From Mycobacteriales bacterium (GTDB lineage: Bacteria; Actinomycetota; Actinomycetes; Mycobacteriales; QHCE01), in NCBI GenBank assembly GCA_013362805.1, contig JABFVL010000001.1:1-64000 (forward strand): a stretch of DNA of 64,000 bases. The letters run 5' to 3'. Under the pieces are notes generated by a model. The model had not been told where the DNA came from. It worked only from the letters and a program-made list of their open reading frames with translations, and ran no database searches. The stretch's first letter is position 1. Every line of letters starts with the position of its first letter. Shown here piece after piece: positions 20,716-30,712 of this stretch. The translations under genes were made by a program, and so were the position numbers.

Positions 20716-22641
20716 TTACACCAATGACTCGGCCGCCGCAACGACCGGTTCCTGCTCGGAAGCGGGCAGCGCCCAGGTAGTTGGATCTACGTCGATGAAT
20801 TCGCGCATCCACAATTCGACGTTCAACAAACGCCAGAAGGTCATTGTCTCGGCGCCACCACGACCGTTAACGAAGTCAGTCCAGACTTTCATCACGGCTT
20901 CTTGATTGAAGTACGGGCGTGAGCCGAACTCTGGAGAGGAAAAGACATCCTGAAGATAGTCCTTAATGTGGACGAACCATGCGTCTTCAGGTGTGGTGAA
21001 GCCGATCTTGTTACGGCGTCGGTTGATCATCGGCGGAAGCAGCTCCCGGGTCGCGTCGCGCAAGGCCCGCTTATTCCAGCTCGCGTGCAAGATTGCCTTT
21101 TCGTCTAGTGCCCATAGTTCTTTGAGTAGATCCATGTCCAAGAACGGGACTCGACCCTCAAGGGAGAATCGCATGGTATTGCGGTCTTCGTAGCGCAGAA
21201 GCGAGGGCAGGCTATGCCGGAAAATGTCGTGCACCAGGCGCGGTTTGAGGTCGTTGCCGATCACGTCGAACCGTTCGCCTTTGTGGGCTTGCACGAATTC
21301 GGGTTCCAGCAGATCGGTAGGCGGAGTGTTGGAGCGCCGAAGAAGCTTGTCGGCGAGCAGAAACCGGCCAAGTCGCCACATGACATCGCTTGCTCGCAGC
21401 GATTCGACGGTGAGTCGTCCCAGTTTCTTGCGACGCTTGAGTTGTCGCAGGTAAACAAGGAAGTAGGGGGAGTAGCCCGCCATCATTTCGTCAGCGCCTT
21501 GCCCGTCGAGCATCACGGTGACGTGCTTGGTGGCTTCCCGCATCACGCAGTATTGCGCGTAGGGCCCGGTGGAGATGATGGGCTCTTCTTGGGTGCGGAT
21601 GAAATCGCGCATGTCGGCTTGGAATGAGTCTACCTGTGGGTGCACCTTGTGGACCTGAAGGTGCTCGGTGAGGCCCATGGCTAGTTCGTTGACGTAGCGT
21701 TCTTCGTCGTTGCGTTCACCTGGGAAAACAGCGGAGAAGGACTGTTGACGAGAACCTACTGAGGCCACGTCTGGGTCGTGCTCGCCGATGAGTTTGTTCA
21801 CCATCGCCACGACAGTCGATGAGTCCAGGCCGCCGGAGAGCGCGGTTCCAACTGGCACTTCGGCGACGAGCCGTGCGTGAATGGCTTTGTGGAGTGCGGC
21901 CGCGATGCGTTCCCGTGCGCCATTGTCGTATGGCTTTGGGTTGGCGGCGAGCTTTTCTAGGTCTTCGTAGAGCGTGGTGTAGGTTTCGCGGCGTACGGTG
22001 CCATCTGCGGAGATGGTTGCCATTTGACCGGGCATGAGCCGGGTGATGCCGGCGAAGAATGTGCGTTCGGTGTCGTCGTGCACGCGGAATCGCAGATAGC
22101 GGAACAGGGTGACGTCATCTGGGCGACGTGGGATTATCCCGGCTGCGATGATGGGTCGCAGTTCGCTGGCGAATACCACGGTTCCGGCGCCGTCTTCGGC
22201 AAGGTAGACGGGTTTAATGCCGAATTGGTCGCGGGCGAGGATGATCTCGCCGGTACGAGTGTCGGCGATGGCTAGGCCAAACATCCCGTTAAAACGGTCG
22301 AATGCGGCGGTGCCCCATTGCAGCCAGGCGTTCAGCACGACTTCGGTGTCGCTGGCGGTACGGAATGTGTGGCCGAGCTCGATTAGTTCGGCGCGCAGCT
22401 CGCGATAGTTGTAGACCTCGCCGTTGTAGCTGATCACATAACGGTCATCGACCGAGCGCATCGGCTGTTCGCCGCCGGCTCGGTCGATGATGGATAGGCG
22501 GCGGTGGGCTAGACCGATCCGCTCGTGAGTGAAGAACCCTTCGCCGTCTGGGCCGCGGTGGGCCTGGACGCGCGCCATGCGGCGCAACACCGCATGACCG
22601 TTTTCAGTACTTATACCCGTATATCCAGCGATACCGCACAT
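20716..22641 (-). CDS. asnB: Asparagine synthetase, glutamine-hydrolysing (class II)
   Basis: Converts aspartate, glutamine and ATP to asparagine in the cytoplasm. 641 residues. The N-terminal class II glutaminase domain begins MCGIAGYTG with the catalytic Cys2, followed by RGPDGEG and SYNGEVYNYRELR. The synthetase domain has the ATP-pyrophosphatase loop ALSGGLDSSTV near residue 260 and LDGQGADEMMAGY near 375. All catalytic elements are present. The gene lies downstream of the cyclophilin gene on the same strand with a 72-base gap and converges on the giant gene. A role in making another amide-containing product cannot be excluded, but the length and lack of tailoring genes favour primary metabolism. 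Confidence 0.94.
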   Translation of the reverse strand: MCGIAGYTGISTENGHAVLRRMARVQAHRGPDGEGFFTHERIGLAHRRLSIIDRAGGEQPMRSVDDRYVISYNGEVYNYRELRAELIELGHTFRTASDTEVVLNAWLQWGTAAFDRFNGMFGLAIADTRTGEIILARDQFGIKPVYLAEDGAGTVVFASELRPIIAAGIIPRRPDDVTLFRYLRFRVHDDTERTFFAGITRLMPGQMATISADGTVRRETYTTLYEDLEKLAANPKPYDNGARERIAAALHKAIHARLVAEVPVGTALSGGLDSSTVVAMVNKLIGEHDPDVASVGSRQQSFSAVFPGERNDEERYVNELAMGLTEHLQVHKVHPQVDSFQADMRDFIRTQEEPIISTGPYAQYCVMREATKHVTVMLDGQGADEMMAGYSPYFLVYLRQLKRRKKLGRLTVESLRASDVMWRLGRFLLADKLLRRSNTPPTDLLEPEFVQAHKGERFDVIGNDLKPRLVHDIFRHSLPSLLRYEDRNTMRFSLEGRVPFLDMDLLKELWALDEKAILHASWNKRALRDATRELLPPMINRRRNKIGFTTPEDAWFVHIKDYLQDVFSSPEFGSRPYFNQEAVMKVWTDFVNGRGGAETMTFWRLLNVELWMREFIDVDPTTWALPASEQEPVVAAAESLV

Positions 22642-22713
22642 TCCGTCATTATGTCGGCTTGGCCCCCTAAACGAGACCCCGTAATCGCCCGATTACAGAA
22701 CTTTGTTTGACCC

Positions 22714-23496
22714 TCAGCCCTCAATCGTCACGGTATTGATCTTGATTTCCTGGTTAGGAGCGCCACCGCCAGGATTGGGGTCCATCGACCCGTCATTACC
22801 AAGTGCCCGCAAAGTTTCCAGGATGTCCAGGCCCTCGGTGACCTTGCCGATCACGGTGTATGCCGGGTCGAGGTCCCAGTCTTGGGTGACAATGAAGAAC
22901 TGACTGCCCACAGAGGGGTCTTCCTGTCCCTTAGCCATGGCCACGGTGCCCGTGGGGTAGGAGGGGTGCATGCCCGTGGGCAAATTCTCCGTGTTGTACA
23001 CGTAGCTCGGCCCACCCGAGAGGGTGCCGAATGGGTTGCCGCACTGGATGATGTTGTCGCTATGACGTGGGCAAATGGTGTTGTCGAAGAACTTCTTGCC
23101 CACCAAATATTCCCAGCTATTGGCCGTGCATGGAGCCAGCGCGCGATCCATTTCAAATTTGATCGGTCCAAAATTCGTGTCAATAGTGACCGTCGCCGTG
23201 CCCGTGCGCTTGAATCCGCTTACCGGCGGCTTGCCCACATCTTTGATGTTCTCAGCGGTGGGCGGGTCGAAATATGTGCAGTCCTGGGTCGCGCTTTCCT
23301 TCTTTCCTGTGTCTTTCTCATCGTCATCCAGGAAATTCACCAGGAAAATGGCACCAGTGACCAGCACCGCAAGACCCACCACAGCCGCGATGCCAGCAAT
23401 GATTTGTCGACGCTTCTTAGCTGCCTCCGCGCGTCGCGCCATCTGGCGCTCGAGCTTCGCGCGTGCCTGGGCGCGCTGGCGGTCCTTCGTGCCCAC
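22714..23496 (-). CDS. Membrane-anchored cyclophilin-type peptidyl-prolyl isomerase
   Basis: Catalyses cis-trans isomerisation of Xaa-Pro bonds. 260 residues from the GTG at 23496, five bases after GAGGAG; another GTG 15 bases upstream is less well placed. A basic cytoplasmic head (QRAQARAKLERQMARRAE) precedes one membrane helix at about residues 35-57, so the enzyme faces outside. The cyclophilin domain runs from about 95 to the end, with NTNFGPIKFEM-type strand, IQCGNPFGTLSGGP, AMAKGQEDPSVGSQFFI and TVIGKVTEGLDIL. The family's Arg of FHR is not obvious (ICPRHSDNIIQCG), as in many actinobacterial homologues. Cyclophilin near rel and hisS is a common actinobacterial arrangement. Confidence 0.9.
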   Translation of the reverse strand: MGTKDRQRAQARAKLERQMARRAEAAKKRRQIIAGIAAVVGLAVLVTGAIFLVNFLDDDEKDTGKKESATQDCTYFDPPTAENIKDVGKPPVSGFKRTGTATVTIDTNFGPIKFEMDRALAPCTANSWEYLVGKKFFDNTICPRHSDNIIQCGNPFGTLSGGPSYVYNTENLPTGMHPSYPTGTVAMAKGQEDPSVGSQFFIVTQDWDLDPAYTVIGKVTEGLDILETLRALGNDGSMDPNPGGGAPNQEIKINTVTIEG

Positions 23497-23704
23497 ACGG
23501 GCTCCTCTCACCGAGCGGTGGGCGTTGTTGTTTTAGGGGATAACCCACCGAAAAGTCGTCGTGATCGCCCAGTGTACGAGCCACTGGCTAAAGGCCGTCG
23601 TACTGGGTCGAATACCCTGGTACGGGCTTGAGTAGAGTGGTCTTTCAGCCGTCCGACGTCGCCGCGAGGGCAGCGTGCCACTTGCGAGGAATGTACTAAA
23701 TCTG

Positions 23705-24961
23705 ATGACACTCTTTTCTGCCCCCAAGGGCACTTTCGACGTGCTTCCTCCGGCCTCGAGCACCATGCTCGCGGTCCGTGAAGCTCTCACCGCGCCACTG
23801 CGCACCGCCGGATATGGCTACATCGAAACGCCAATATTCGAAGACACCGCGCTGTTCGCCCGTGGCGTCGGCGAATCGACCGATGTGGTCAGTAAAGAGA
23901 TGTACACCTTCACCGACAAAGGTGGCCGCTCCCTGACCCTGCGCCCAGAGCTCACTGCCGGGCTGATGCGCGCCTTCATCGAACACAAGCTCTATGCGGG
24001 GCCACTGCCGATCAAGCTGTACACCGTCGGTTCCAACTTCCGGTACGAGCGCCCGCAAAAAGGGCGTTATCGTCACTTCACCCAAATAGATGTCGAGGCA
24101 CTGGGCTCAGACGACCCCGCACTCGATGCCGAAATCATCGCGCTAGCACTCGCCGCATATGACAACCTCGGGCTAAAGAACTTCACCACTCAGCTCACCT
24201 CGCTCGGTGACCAAAACTGCCGACCCGCCTATCGCGACAAGCTGCAAGCGTTCCTCGCCGAACTCGAACTCGACGCCGACACGCGCCGTCGTGCCGAAAT
24301 CAACCCACTGCGGGTACTAGACGACAAGCGCCCCGAAGTGGCGGCTCAGCTAGTGGATGCCCCCGTTATGTCCGCACATCTGTGTGACGACTGCAAAGCC
24401 CACTACGACGCGGTGCGCCAATATCTGACCGAGCTCGGACTGAGCTGGCAAGAAGCACCGAAGCTCGTGCGTGGACTCGACTATTACACCCGCACCACCT
24501 TCGAGTTCGTGCACAACGGGCTTGGCGCTCAAGCCAGCATCGGTGGAGGAGGCCGGTACGACGGGCTATCCGCGCAGCTAGGCGGTCCTGATCTCTCTGG
24601 CATCGGCTGGGCAATCGGTGTTGACCGCACCCTGCTCGCTCTCGAAGCCGAAGATCTCACGCCGGGAGAAGGCGGAAATGTCGCGGTGTTCATCGTGCCG
24701 ATGGGCCAAGCTAAATCAGCGGCGGTGCAACTCACCGCGCGGCTCCGCGCATCCGGTATAGCTACTGACCTTGCCTATGGCGACCGTGGGCTAAAAGGCG
24801 CTATGAAAGCGGCGAACCGTTCCGGGGCGCGATACGCGATTGTGATCGGGGACCGCGACATCGCGGACGGTGTCGCACAGGTCAAAAACTTGGAAACCGG
24901 CGAGCAAGACGCTGCCCCGCTGGACGCATTGGTTACCACCCTCAAGGAGAAGCTGGCATGA
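23705..24961 (+). CDS. hisS: Histidyl-tRNA synthetase
   Basis: Class II aminoacyl-tRNA synthetase that charges tRNA-His. 418 residues from the ATG at 23705 ([16 protein letters not shown]). A GTG at 23675 with GAGGG just upstream would add ten residues, and the choice is open. [10 protein letters not shown] and [20 protein letters not shown] form motif 2. [14 protein letters not shown] and GGGGRYDGL are HisRS-specific, and [13 protein letters not shown] is motif 3. The C-terminal anticodon-binding domain runs from about 325. The stop overlaps the aspS start by ATGA, so the two synthetases are co-translated. Confidence 0.96.
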   Translation: MTLFSAPKGTFDVLPPASSTMLAVREALTAPLRTAGYGYIETPIFEDTALFARGVGESTDVVSKEMYTFTDKGGRSLTLRPELTAGLMRAFIEHKLYAGPLPIKLYTVGSNFRYERPQKGRYRHFTQIDVEALGSDDPALDAEIIALALAAYDNLGLKNFTTQLTSLGDQNCRPAYRDKLQAFLAELELDADTRRRAEINPLRVLDDKRPEVAAQLVDAPVMSAHLCDDCKAHYDAVRQYLTELGLSWQEAPKLVRGLDYYTRTTFEFVHNGLGAQASIGGGGRYDGLSAQLGGPDLSGIGWAIGVDRTLLALEAEDLTPGEGGNVAVFIVPMGQAKSAAVQLTARLRASGIATDLAYGDRGLKGAMKAANRSGARYAIVIGDRDIADGVAQVKNLETGEQDAAPLDALVTTLKEKLA

Positions 24962-26709
24962 GCCACCCCTATCGCACTATCGGCGCGGGCACCCTGCGCT
25001 CCGACCATGTTGGAGAAACAGTCACCCTCTCTGGCTGGGTGGCTCGTCGGCGTGACCACGGCGGGGTTATCTTCATCGACCTGCGCGACGCCTCGGGATA
25101 TGTACAGGTCGTTCTGCAAGACGATGAAAACTCGCATGGGCTGCGCTCGGAATATTGTGTGCGCATCGTCGGAGACGTACGCGCCCGCCCCGCTGGCAAC
25201 GAAAACCCCGAGCTTCCCACCGGCGCGATTGAAATCGCCGCCGCCGAACTGACCGTGCTCAGTGAAGCGGCCCCGCTGCCATTCCCCATTGATGGGCAAA
25301 CCGCGGGCGAAGTCGGTGAAGAGTCGCGCCTCAAATACCGCTACTTGGACCTGCGTCGTGGCAGCGCCCAAAAAGTACTGCGGATGCGCTCAGCGGCGAA
25401 CGCCATCGCCCGCGAAGTGATGCTCCGCCACGAATTCGTGGAGATCGAAACTCCAAACCTCACCCGCTCCACTCCAGAGGGTGCCCGCGACTTCATTGTT
25501 CCCGTGCGCCTGCAACCCGGACACTGGTACGCCTTGCCCCAGTCACCACAGTTGTTTAAGCAGCTCCTCATGGTGGCGGGCATGGAACGCTACTTCCAGA
25601 TCGCTCGCTGTTTCCGCGACGAAGACTTCCGCGCCGACCGCCAGCCCGAGTTCACTCAACTTGACCTCGAAATGAGCTTCGTCTCCCGCGACGAGGTGCT
25701 AGATCTGGCTGAAGAAATCATTGTGGCGCTGTGGCGTGAGCTGGCCGGGGTCGAAATTCCGCGGCCATTCCCACGGTTGAGCTTCGCCGATGCCCTGTCC
25801 CGGTATGGCTCGGATAAACCCGACGTGCGCTTCGGTAACGAGCTCGTGGACTGCACCGAATACTTCGCACAAACTCCGTTCCGCGTATTCCAAGCCGCGC
25901 ACGTTGGTGCTGTCGTCATGCCAGGTGGAGCCAATCAAACCCGTAAGGAACTCGACGGCTGGCAGGAATGGGCCCGGGCACGCGGTGCCAAAGGCTTGGC
26001 ATACGTGTTGGTTCAGCCCGATGGCGAACTCGGCGGTCCCGTCGCGAAGAACCTTTCCGATGCCGAAAAGGCCGGCTTGGCCGCCCATGTGGGCGCGCAA
26101 CCCGGAGACGCCGTTTTCTTCGCCGCCGGGCCGATCCGTCGTGAAGCTCTCGAGCTGCTCGGCGCCGCGCGCCTTGAAATCGGCAAACGTTGCGGGCTGA
26201 TCGACGAATCGCAGTGGGCTTTCCTGCATGTTGTTGACTTCCCGATGTTCCAACCCACCGACACGGGCTGGACAGCCGAACACCACCCGTTCACCGCGCC
26301 GACCGCCGAATGGCTGGACACCTTCGACAAAGACCCGGAAAACGCCCTCGCCGACGCATACGACCTGGTGTGCAACGGCTGGGAAATCATGTCGGGCTCG
26401 GTGCGTATCCACCAGTCCGATGTGCAGCGTCGCGTCTTCGAAACCATTGGGCTCACCGCTGACCAGACTGAATCCAAATTCGGGTTCCTGCTCGAGGCGT
26501 TCCAATATGGTCCGCCACCACACGCTGGTGCCGCGTTGGGTTGGGACCGAATCACCGCCCTGTTGGCTGGAGTGGACTCAATCCGTGAAGTCATCGCCTT
26601 CCCCAAGGTCGCCTCTGGCGGCGACCCACTCACCGGCGCGCCGACACCGATCACGCCCGCGCAGCGCAAAGAGGCGGGCATCGACGCGGTAATCGAATCA
26701 GCGAACTAG
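24958..26709 (+). CDS. aspS: Aspartyl-tRNA synthetase, bacterial type
   Basis: Class II synthetase that charges tRNA-Asp. 583 residues. The N-terminal OB anticodon-binding domain includes [21 protein letters not shown]. The catalytic core has [18 protein letters not shown] (motif 2) and [11 protein letters not shown] (motif 3). The large GAD insertion of bacterial AspRS lies around residues 290-420 ([10 protein letters not shown]). Whether it also charges tRNA-Asn cannot be decided here. It overlaps hisS by four bases and ends before a strong intrinsic terminator, closing the hisS-aspS operon. Confidence 0.96.
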   Translation: MSHPYRTIGAGTLRSDHVGETVTLSGWVARRRDHGGVIFIDLRDASGYVQVVLQDDENSHGLRSEYCVRIVGDVRARPAGNENPELPTGAIEIAAAELTVLSEAAPLPFPIDGQTAGEVGEESRLKYRYLDLRRGSAQKVLRMRSAANAIAREVMLRHEFVEIETPNLTRSTPEGARDFIVPVRLQPGHWYALPQSPQLFKQLLMVAGMERYFQIARCFRDEDFRADRQPEFTQLDLEMSFVSRDEVLDLAEEIIVALWRELAGVEIPRPFPRLSFADALSRYGSDKPDVRFGNELVDCTEYFAQTPFRVFQAAHVGAVVMPGGANQTRKELDGWQEWARARGAKGLAYVLVQPDGELGGPVAKNLSDAEKAGLAAHVGAQPGDAVFFAAGPIRREALELLGAARLEIGKRCGLIDESQWAFLHVVDFPMFQPTDTGWTAEHHPFTAPTAEWLDTFDKDPENALADAYDLVCNGWEIMSGSVRIHQSDVQRRVFETIGLTADQTESKFGFLLEAFQYGPPPHAGAALGWDRITALLAGVDSIREVIAFPKVASGGDPLTGAPTPITPAQRKEAGIDAVIESAN

Positions 26710-26721
26710 TTCATGTTCAAG

Positions 26722-26754
26722 GCCCCATGCGTTCATTACGCGCATGGGGCTTTT
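26722..26754 (+). terminator. Intrinsic terminator of hisS-aspS
   Basis: A perfect 10-base stem (GCCCCATGCG at 26722-26731, complement at 26741-26750) with a 9-base loop, followed by TTTT at 26751-26754. It lies 13 bases after the aspS stop codon. Confidence 0.9.
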
Positions 26755-26870
26755 CCCAGTGTGAAGCGGGCTGTCGATCGAAAGCGCATTGTGGCGGGTT
26801 CGAACACTAAAGCTTTTGTGGGCTCTTATCGCCTTCAATTGCGTTATCGAAGTTATGACTGGTTGGGGCA

Positions 26871-28193
26871 ATGAGCGATTTAGAATCACTATTTTCCGAA
26901 GAACCTCAGCTATCAGTTAACCGCGCGTTCCTGAAGCTGTGGGATGAATTAGAGCGGCTCATGGCAGGCGACCCAGTTTTACGGCGGGTGCGATTGGACC
27001 TGCAGTCTGGCTTACACCCCATAAGGGATGTCGTGCGGCTTCTGTCCGATGAAAAAGAGCGTCTGCGGCGAAGCGTTGGTATCAATGATGTCTTATCGCG
27101 CCTCGCGGAGCTCGAACAGATAGCAGAGATCGAGGACCCTGTAGGCGTCCATGTTCGAGACAAACCAACTGACGCCCCTAATGCACTCACTGTCGTTCGG
27201 CAGCTCGCGGGCAACTTCGAGTCTGACTCAGCTGTTGTGCTTTTTACCCATGGAGGCCCCGCGGTTCCTGGGCTCGTCGCTCAATTGGATGGTCAAACCG
27301 CACGGTTTGAGGCGGCCGCTCAAGGCGTTCCGTCGGGAATGGCAGTTTTCGCGGTCGGAACCTCGAGCGCGGAAGTACCGGAAAAGGTTGTCAAAGAGGC
27401 GCTTGATCTGGTGGCCGAACTAGTACCGAATGCGCAGCTCGCGCCTGTTTTTGCGGAAGATCCGTACCAGCTCGCTTACGATGCGTCCGGTTTCGATTCG
27501 CATAATTCAAAGCGACTCGATGGAGTGCTAGATCCCGCCAATTTGGGTTCTGTGGCAGAAAAACTTGCGGCCGTCGTGGTGGAAGATGATTTCCTGACGA
27601 CCATAGATCACCCGCGTGCAGTGGTCCCCAATGGATTGTCTGTGCTCACCGCGGGTGACTTGCATTCTGGATATAGCGACTGGATGTCCGATCCGTCCGC
27701 GTGGGAGCGGATAGCTGACGAGCTCGCAAGTGTGAGGGAGACGCGCAGAGTTGAATCATGGCTGGCGGCCGAACACGTAAAAAACGTTGGTGTGCTCGAT
27801 AAGAGCATGGAAGGGATCCGCGGGCGGTTTTCGGCGAACCAAGATCGAGCTGATCATGCTAGAAGGATGCATTTCTTAGTTGCGGTTGACACAGCAAAAC
27901 TGACGGTGACCACGGCTAGATATCTCGGCGATGCTCGTCCGCGGGCCGTTCATTTCGTTCCTGATGATGGGAAGCCGATGGCTGTTCGGCCGGGCGAAGG
28001 GATCGTCGCTATTCACGGGCCGTGCCGCTCCGAGTTTCTGACGCAACTCACCGAGCACCTGCAACAGAATTGTTTCACTGACACTACTTATCCACCGCCG
28101 ACCTTCGTGGTCTCGGAGACACTCAGCCAGCCGGCTCGCTCAAAGTGGCGCGCCGTCGGGGGCGTGCCGCGACGTCCCACTCCGAAAAGATAA
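26871..28193 (+). CDS. Uncharacterised 440-residue protein
   Basis: I do not recognise this protein. It starts at an ATG close behind a GGGG stretch. The first 120 residues are mostly charged helix (LWDELERLMAG, LLSDEKERLRRS, LSRLAELEQIAE). The middle and C-terminal parts alternate hydrophobic strands and helices (AVVLFTHGGPAVPGLVAQL near 122, GMAVFAVGTSSAEVPEK near 155, GIVAIHGPCRSEFLTQL near 385). No signal peptide, membrane helix or nucleotide-binding loop is evident. The basic C-terminus ends RRPTPKR. It stands alone between the aspS terminator and rarA. Its overall alpha/beta texture faintly recalls units of the giant protein at 12917-20674, but I could not align them with confidence. 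Confidence 0.75.
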   Translation: MSDLESLFSEEPQLSVNRAFLKLWDELERLMAGDPVLRRVRLDLQSGLHPIRDVVRLLSDEKERLRRSVGINDVLSRLAELEQIAEIEDPVGVHVRDKPTDAPNALTVVRQLAGNFESDSAVVLFTHGGPAVPGLVAQLDGQTARFEAAAQGVPSGMAVFAVGTSSAEVPEKVVKEALDLVAELVPNAQLAPVFAEDPYQLAYDASGFDSHNSKRLDGVLDPANLGSVAEKLAAVVVEDDFLTTIDHPRAVVPNGLSVLTAGDLHSGYSDWMSDPSAWERIADELASVRETRRVESWLAAEHVKNVGVLDKSMEGIRGRFSANQDRADHARRMHFLVAVDTAKLTVTTARYLGDARPRAVHFVPDDGKPMAVRPGEGIVAIHGPCRSEFLTQLTEHLQQNCFTDTTYPPPTFVVSETLSQPARSKWRAVGGVPRRPTPKR

Positions 28194-28266
28194 AAGCGTA
28201 GGTACCACGCCAAGTCGGCGCGCGGTGGTTCCCTTAGTGTCGTAGTGCTCGCCTAGGCTGCACCAC

Positions 28267-29586
28267 GTGGCAGACCTTTTTGACGCGGCGGCCGAAGACC
28301 GAGCGCAACCACCGCTGGCGGTGCGGATGCGGCCCCGAACCCTCGACGAGCTGGTGGGGCAAGCACACCTGCTCGCCCCAGGATCGCCTTTGCGGCGGCT
28401 GGTGGAAGGCGATGCGCCGCTCAGCGTCATTTTGCATGGCCCACCGGGCGCGGGTAAAACGACAATCGCGCACATCGTGTCATTGGCCACGCAACGTCGA
28501 TTCGCCCAGCTCTCAGCGTTGAACGCGGGAGTTAAAGAGGTACGGGCTGAGATCGCCGCCGCGAAACAGGAACTGGCTACCAGTGGCCGGCAAACCGTTC
28601 TTTTCATCGATGAGGTTCATCGTTTCTCCAAAACACAACAGGATTCCCTTTTGGCTGCGGTTGAAGACAGACTGGTCACCCTTGTGGCCGCAACCACAGA
28701 GAATCCATATTTTTCCATCGTCTCGCCGTTGCTGTCGCGCTCGCTGTTGCTCACGTTGGAGCCCCTCAACGATGACAATGTGCGCGAATTGCTGAACCGC
28801 GCCCTCTCGCAAGATCGTGGGCTCGGCGGGCAGCTTGAGCTCAGCGAACAGGCGCAAGCGCATGTGGTTCGGATCGCCGCCGGTGATGCCCGAAAGGCCC
28901 TAACGGCGTTGGAAGCCGCAGCCGGTGCCGCGTTGGCACTCGGAGAGCGCACCATTGAACTTGACACGGCCGAGCAAGCAGTGAACCAAGCCGCGTTGCG
29001 CTATGACCGCGATGGCGACGCGCACTATGACGTCACCAGCGCGCTCATCAAAAGCTTGCGGGGCTCAGACGTCGATGCCGCTTTGCACTGGCTCGCCAGA
29101 ATGATCAGCGCCGGAGAAGACCCGCGATTTATCGCACGTCGTCTGGTTATTTTCGCCAGCGAAGATGTGGGAATGGCAGATCCGACCGCGATGGGCGTGG
29201 CGGTGGCAGCGGCCCAAGCGGTACAACTTATCGGCATGCCTGAGGGCAGGCTCAATTTGGCGCAGGCCGTCGTACATTTGGCCACAGCACCAAAGTCCAA
29301 TGCGGTAATCGTTGCGATTGACGCCGCGTTGGATGATGTGCGCTCCGGTCGCACGGGGGCGGTGCCGCCGCGGCTGCGCGATGCGCACTACGCCGGGGCG
29401 AAGAAACTGGGCCATGGGGCGGGCTACCGCTATCCACATGATGATCCAGCTGCCGTGGTTGAACAGCAGTATGCACCCGATGAAGTGCGCAATCGCGATT
29501 ATTATCAACCCAAATCGCATGGCGCAGAGCGTCCGTTGGTTGAGCGCGTAGAAAAATTGCGGCGACGTGTTCGAGGAACTGGGTGA
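28267..29586 (+). CDS. rarA: Replication-associated recombination AAA+ ATPase RarA (MgsA)
   Basis: Clamp-loader-like ATPase acting at stalled replication forks. 439 residues from the GTG at 28267. Walker [10 protein letters not shown] is near residue 59, Walker [12 protein letters not shown] near 112, sensor 1 [11 protein letters not shown] near 141, and the family motifs [12 protein letters not shown] and [21 protein letters not shown] follow. The C-terminal domain ends with GYRYPHDDP and VEQQYAPDE, diagnostic of RarA. All motifs are intact. It is downstream of aspS, as in many actinobacteria, with the unknown 440-residue gene between. Confidence 0.95.
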   Translation: MADLFDAAAEDRAQPPLAVRMRPRTLDELVGQAHLLAPGSPLRRLVEGDAPLSVILHGPPGAGKTTIAHIVSLATQRRFAQLSALNAGVKEVRAEIAAAKQELATSGRQTVLFIDEVHRFSKTQQDSLLAAVEDRLVTLVAATTENPYFSIVSPLLSRSLLLTLEPLNDDNVRELLNRALSQDRGLGGQLELSEQAQAHVVRIAAGDARKALTALEAAAGAALALGERTIELDTAEQAVNQAALRYDRDGDAHYDVTSALIKSLRGSDVDAALHWLARMISAGEDPRFIARRLVIFASEDVGMADPTAMGVAVAAAQAVQLIGMPEGRLNLAQAVVHLATAPKSNAVIVAIDAALDDVRSGRTGAVPPRLRDAHYAGAKKLGHGAGYRYPHDDPAAVVEQQYAPDEVRNRDYYQPKSHGAERPLVERVEKLRRRVRGTG

Positions 29587-29686
29587 GATCTCGCCGACAT
29601 AAGGCGGTTCCGCGAAGAAGCGGCAGGGGCCGGTCGGCTACGGTTGACGGACAAGAATCACCAGCCAGCCAGGGGAGTGCGCCGCC

Positions 29687-30685
29687 GTGACGTTCGTGGG
29701 GCCGTTGGGGTTGACGATCGAAGACGACGCCCTGCAGGCTGACCTGGTTTCAGGTCTGGCCGAGGTCGAGCAAATTTTGCACAATGCCACTGTCGACGAC
29801 GACGATTTGATCGCTCAAGCGGCAAGTCATCTCATCGAAGCGGGCGGCAAGCGGTTTAGACCGTTGCTCACTTTGCTGTGTGCCCAGTTCGGCGATCCGG
29901 CCGCTGTAGGCGTTGTGCCGGTCGCCGCGGTGATGGAGCTGACGCACTTGGCTTCGCTTTATCACGATGATGTGATGGACTCGGCCGAGCAGCGTCGTGG
30001 TGCTCCGAGCGCGAATGTCGAATGGGGAAACAAAGTCGCGGTACTTATCGGCGATCTGTTGTTTTCTCGAGCTTCGGCGCTGATGGCCGGTTTGGGCGAC
30101 AACGTCATTCGGATTCAGTCCGAAACTTTTGCCCGGTTGGTGAGTGGCCAGATCCGCGAGACGGTCGGCCCCAGGGCTACCGAGAACCGCGTCGATCACC
30201 ATCGTTCGGTTGTGCGCGACAAGACCGGATCGCTCATCGCGACCTGTTGTCGCTTGGGGTCTCTATTGGCCGGTGCCGACGAACAGACCGTGGCGCGCCT
30301 GGCGGTGTTCGGTGAACACATTGGTGTTGCATTCCAGGTCGGCGACGACATTTTGGACATCGTGAGCAGCAGTGAGCAGTCAGGTAAAACACCCGGCACT
30401 GACTTGCGTGAAGGTGTTCCCACCTTGCCCGTTCTGTACGCGTTGGAATCCTCCGATCCAGCTGATGAGCGGCTGCGCTCTCTGGTGAGCGGGCCACTGG
30501 ACGATGACGAATTGCTCGCCGAAGCCCTCACGTTGCTGCGCGCCCATCCCGCGCTGGATCGGGTGCGTGCGGACTTGGCGAACATTGTGGAGCAGGCGCG
30601 TAAAGAACTGGTCGACCTCCCTGAATGCCCAGCGCGTGAAGCCCTGTCGGTGCTATGCGATGCCGCCGCTTGGCGAATCGCATAA
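29687..30685 (+). CDS. Polyprenyl diphosphate synthase (trans-isoprenyl type)
   Basis: Builds the long isoprenoid diphosphate used as a quinone side chain. 332 residues from the GTG at 29687. The first Asp-rich motif is in YHDDVMDSAEQRRG near residue 88, the second is GDDILDIV near 220, and GGKRFRPLLTLL is near 49. Small residues before the first Asp-rich motif favour long products such as hepta-, octa- or nonaprenyl, but chain length cannot be read with certainty. The next gene, 28 bases on, is menA, which attaches such a chain, so this is probably the menaquinone side-chain synthase. Confidence 0.92.
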   Translation: MTFVGPLGLTIEDDALQADLVSGLAEVEQILHNATVDDDDLIAQAASHLIEAGGKRFRPLLTLLCAQFGDPAAVGVVPVAAVMELTHLASLYHDDVMDSAEQRRGAPSANVEWGNKVAVLIGDLLFSRASALMAGLGDNVIRIQSETFARLVSGQIRETVGPRATENRVDHHRSVVRDKTGSLIATCCRLGSLLAGADEQTVARLAVFGEHIGVAFQVGDDILDIVSSSEQSGKTPGTDLREGVPTLPVLYALESSDPADERLRSLVSGPLDDDELLAEALTLLRAHPALDRVRADLANIVEQARKELVDLPECPAREALSVLCDAAAWRIA

Positions 30686-30712
30686 AGCTGGTACTACCTC
30701 TGGAGACACTTC

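Noticed and set aside
22681-22696. GTAATC/GATTAC hairpin between the cyclophilin gene and asnB as a terminator
   Set aside because: The stem is only six bases, and no T run follows in the direction of transcription.
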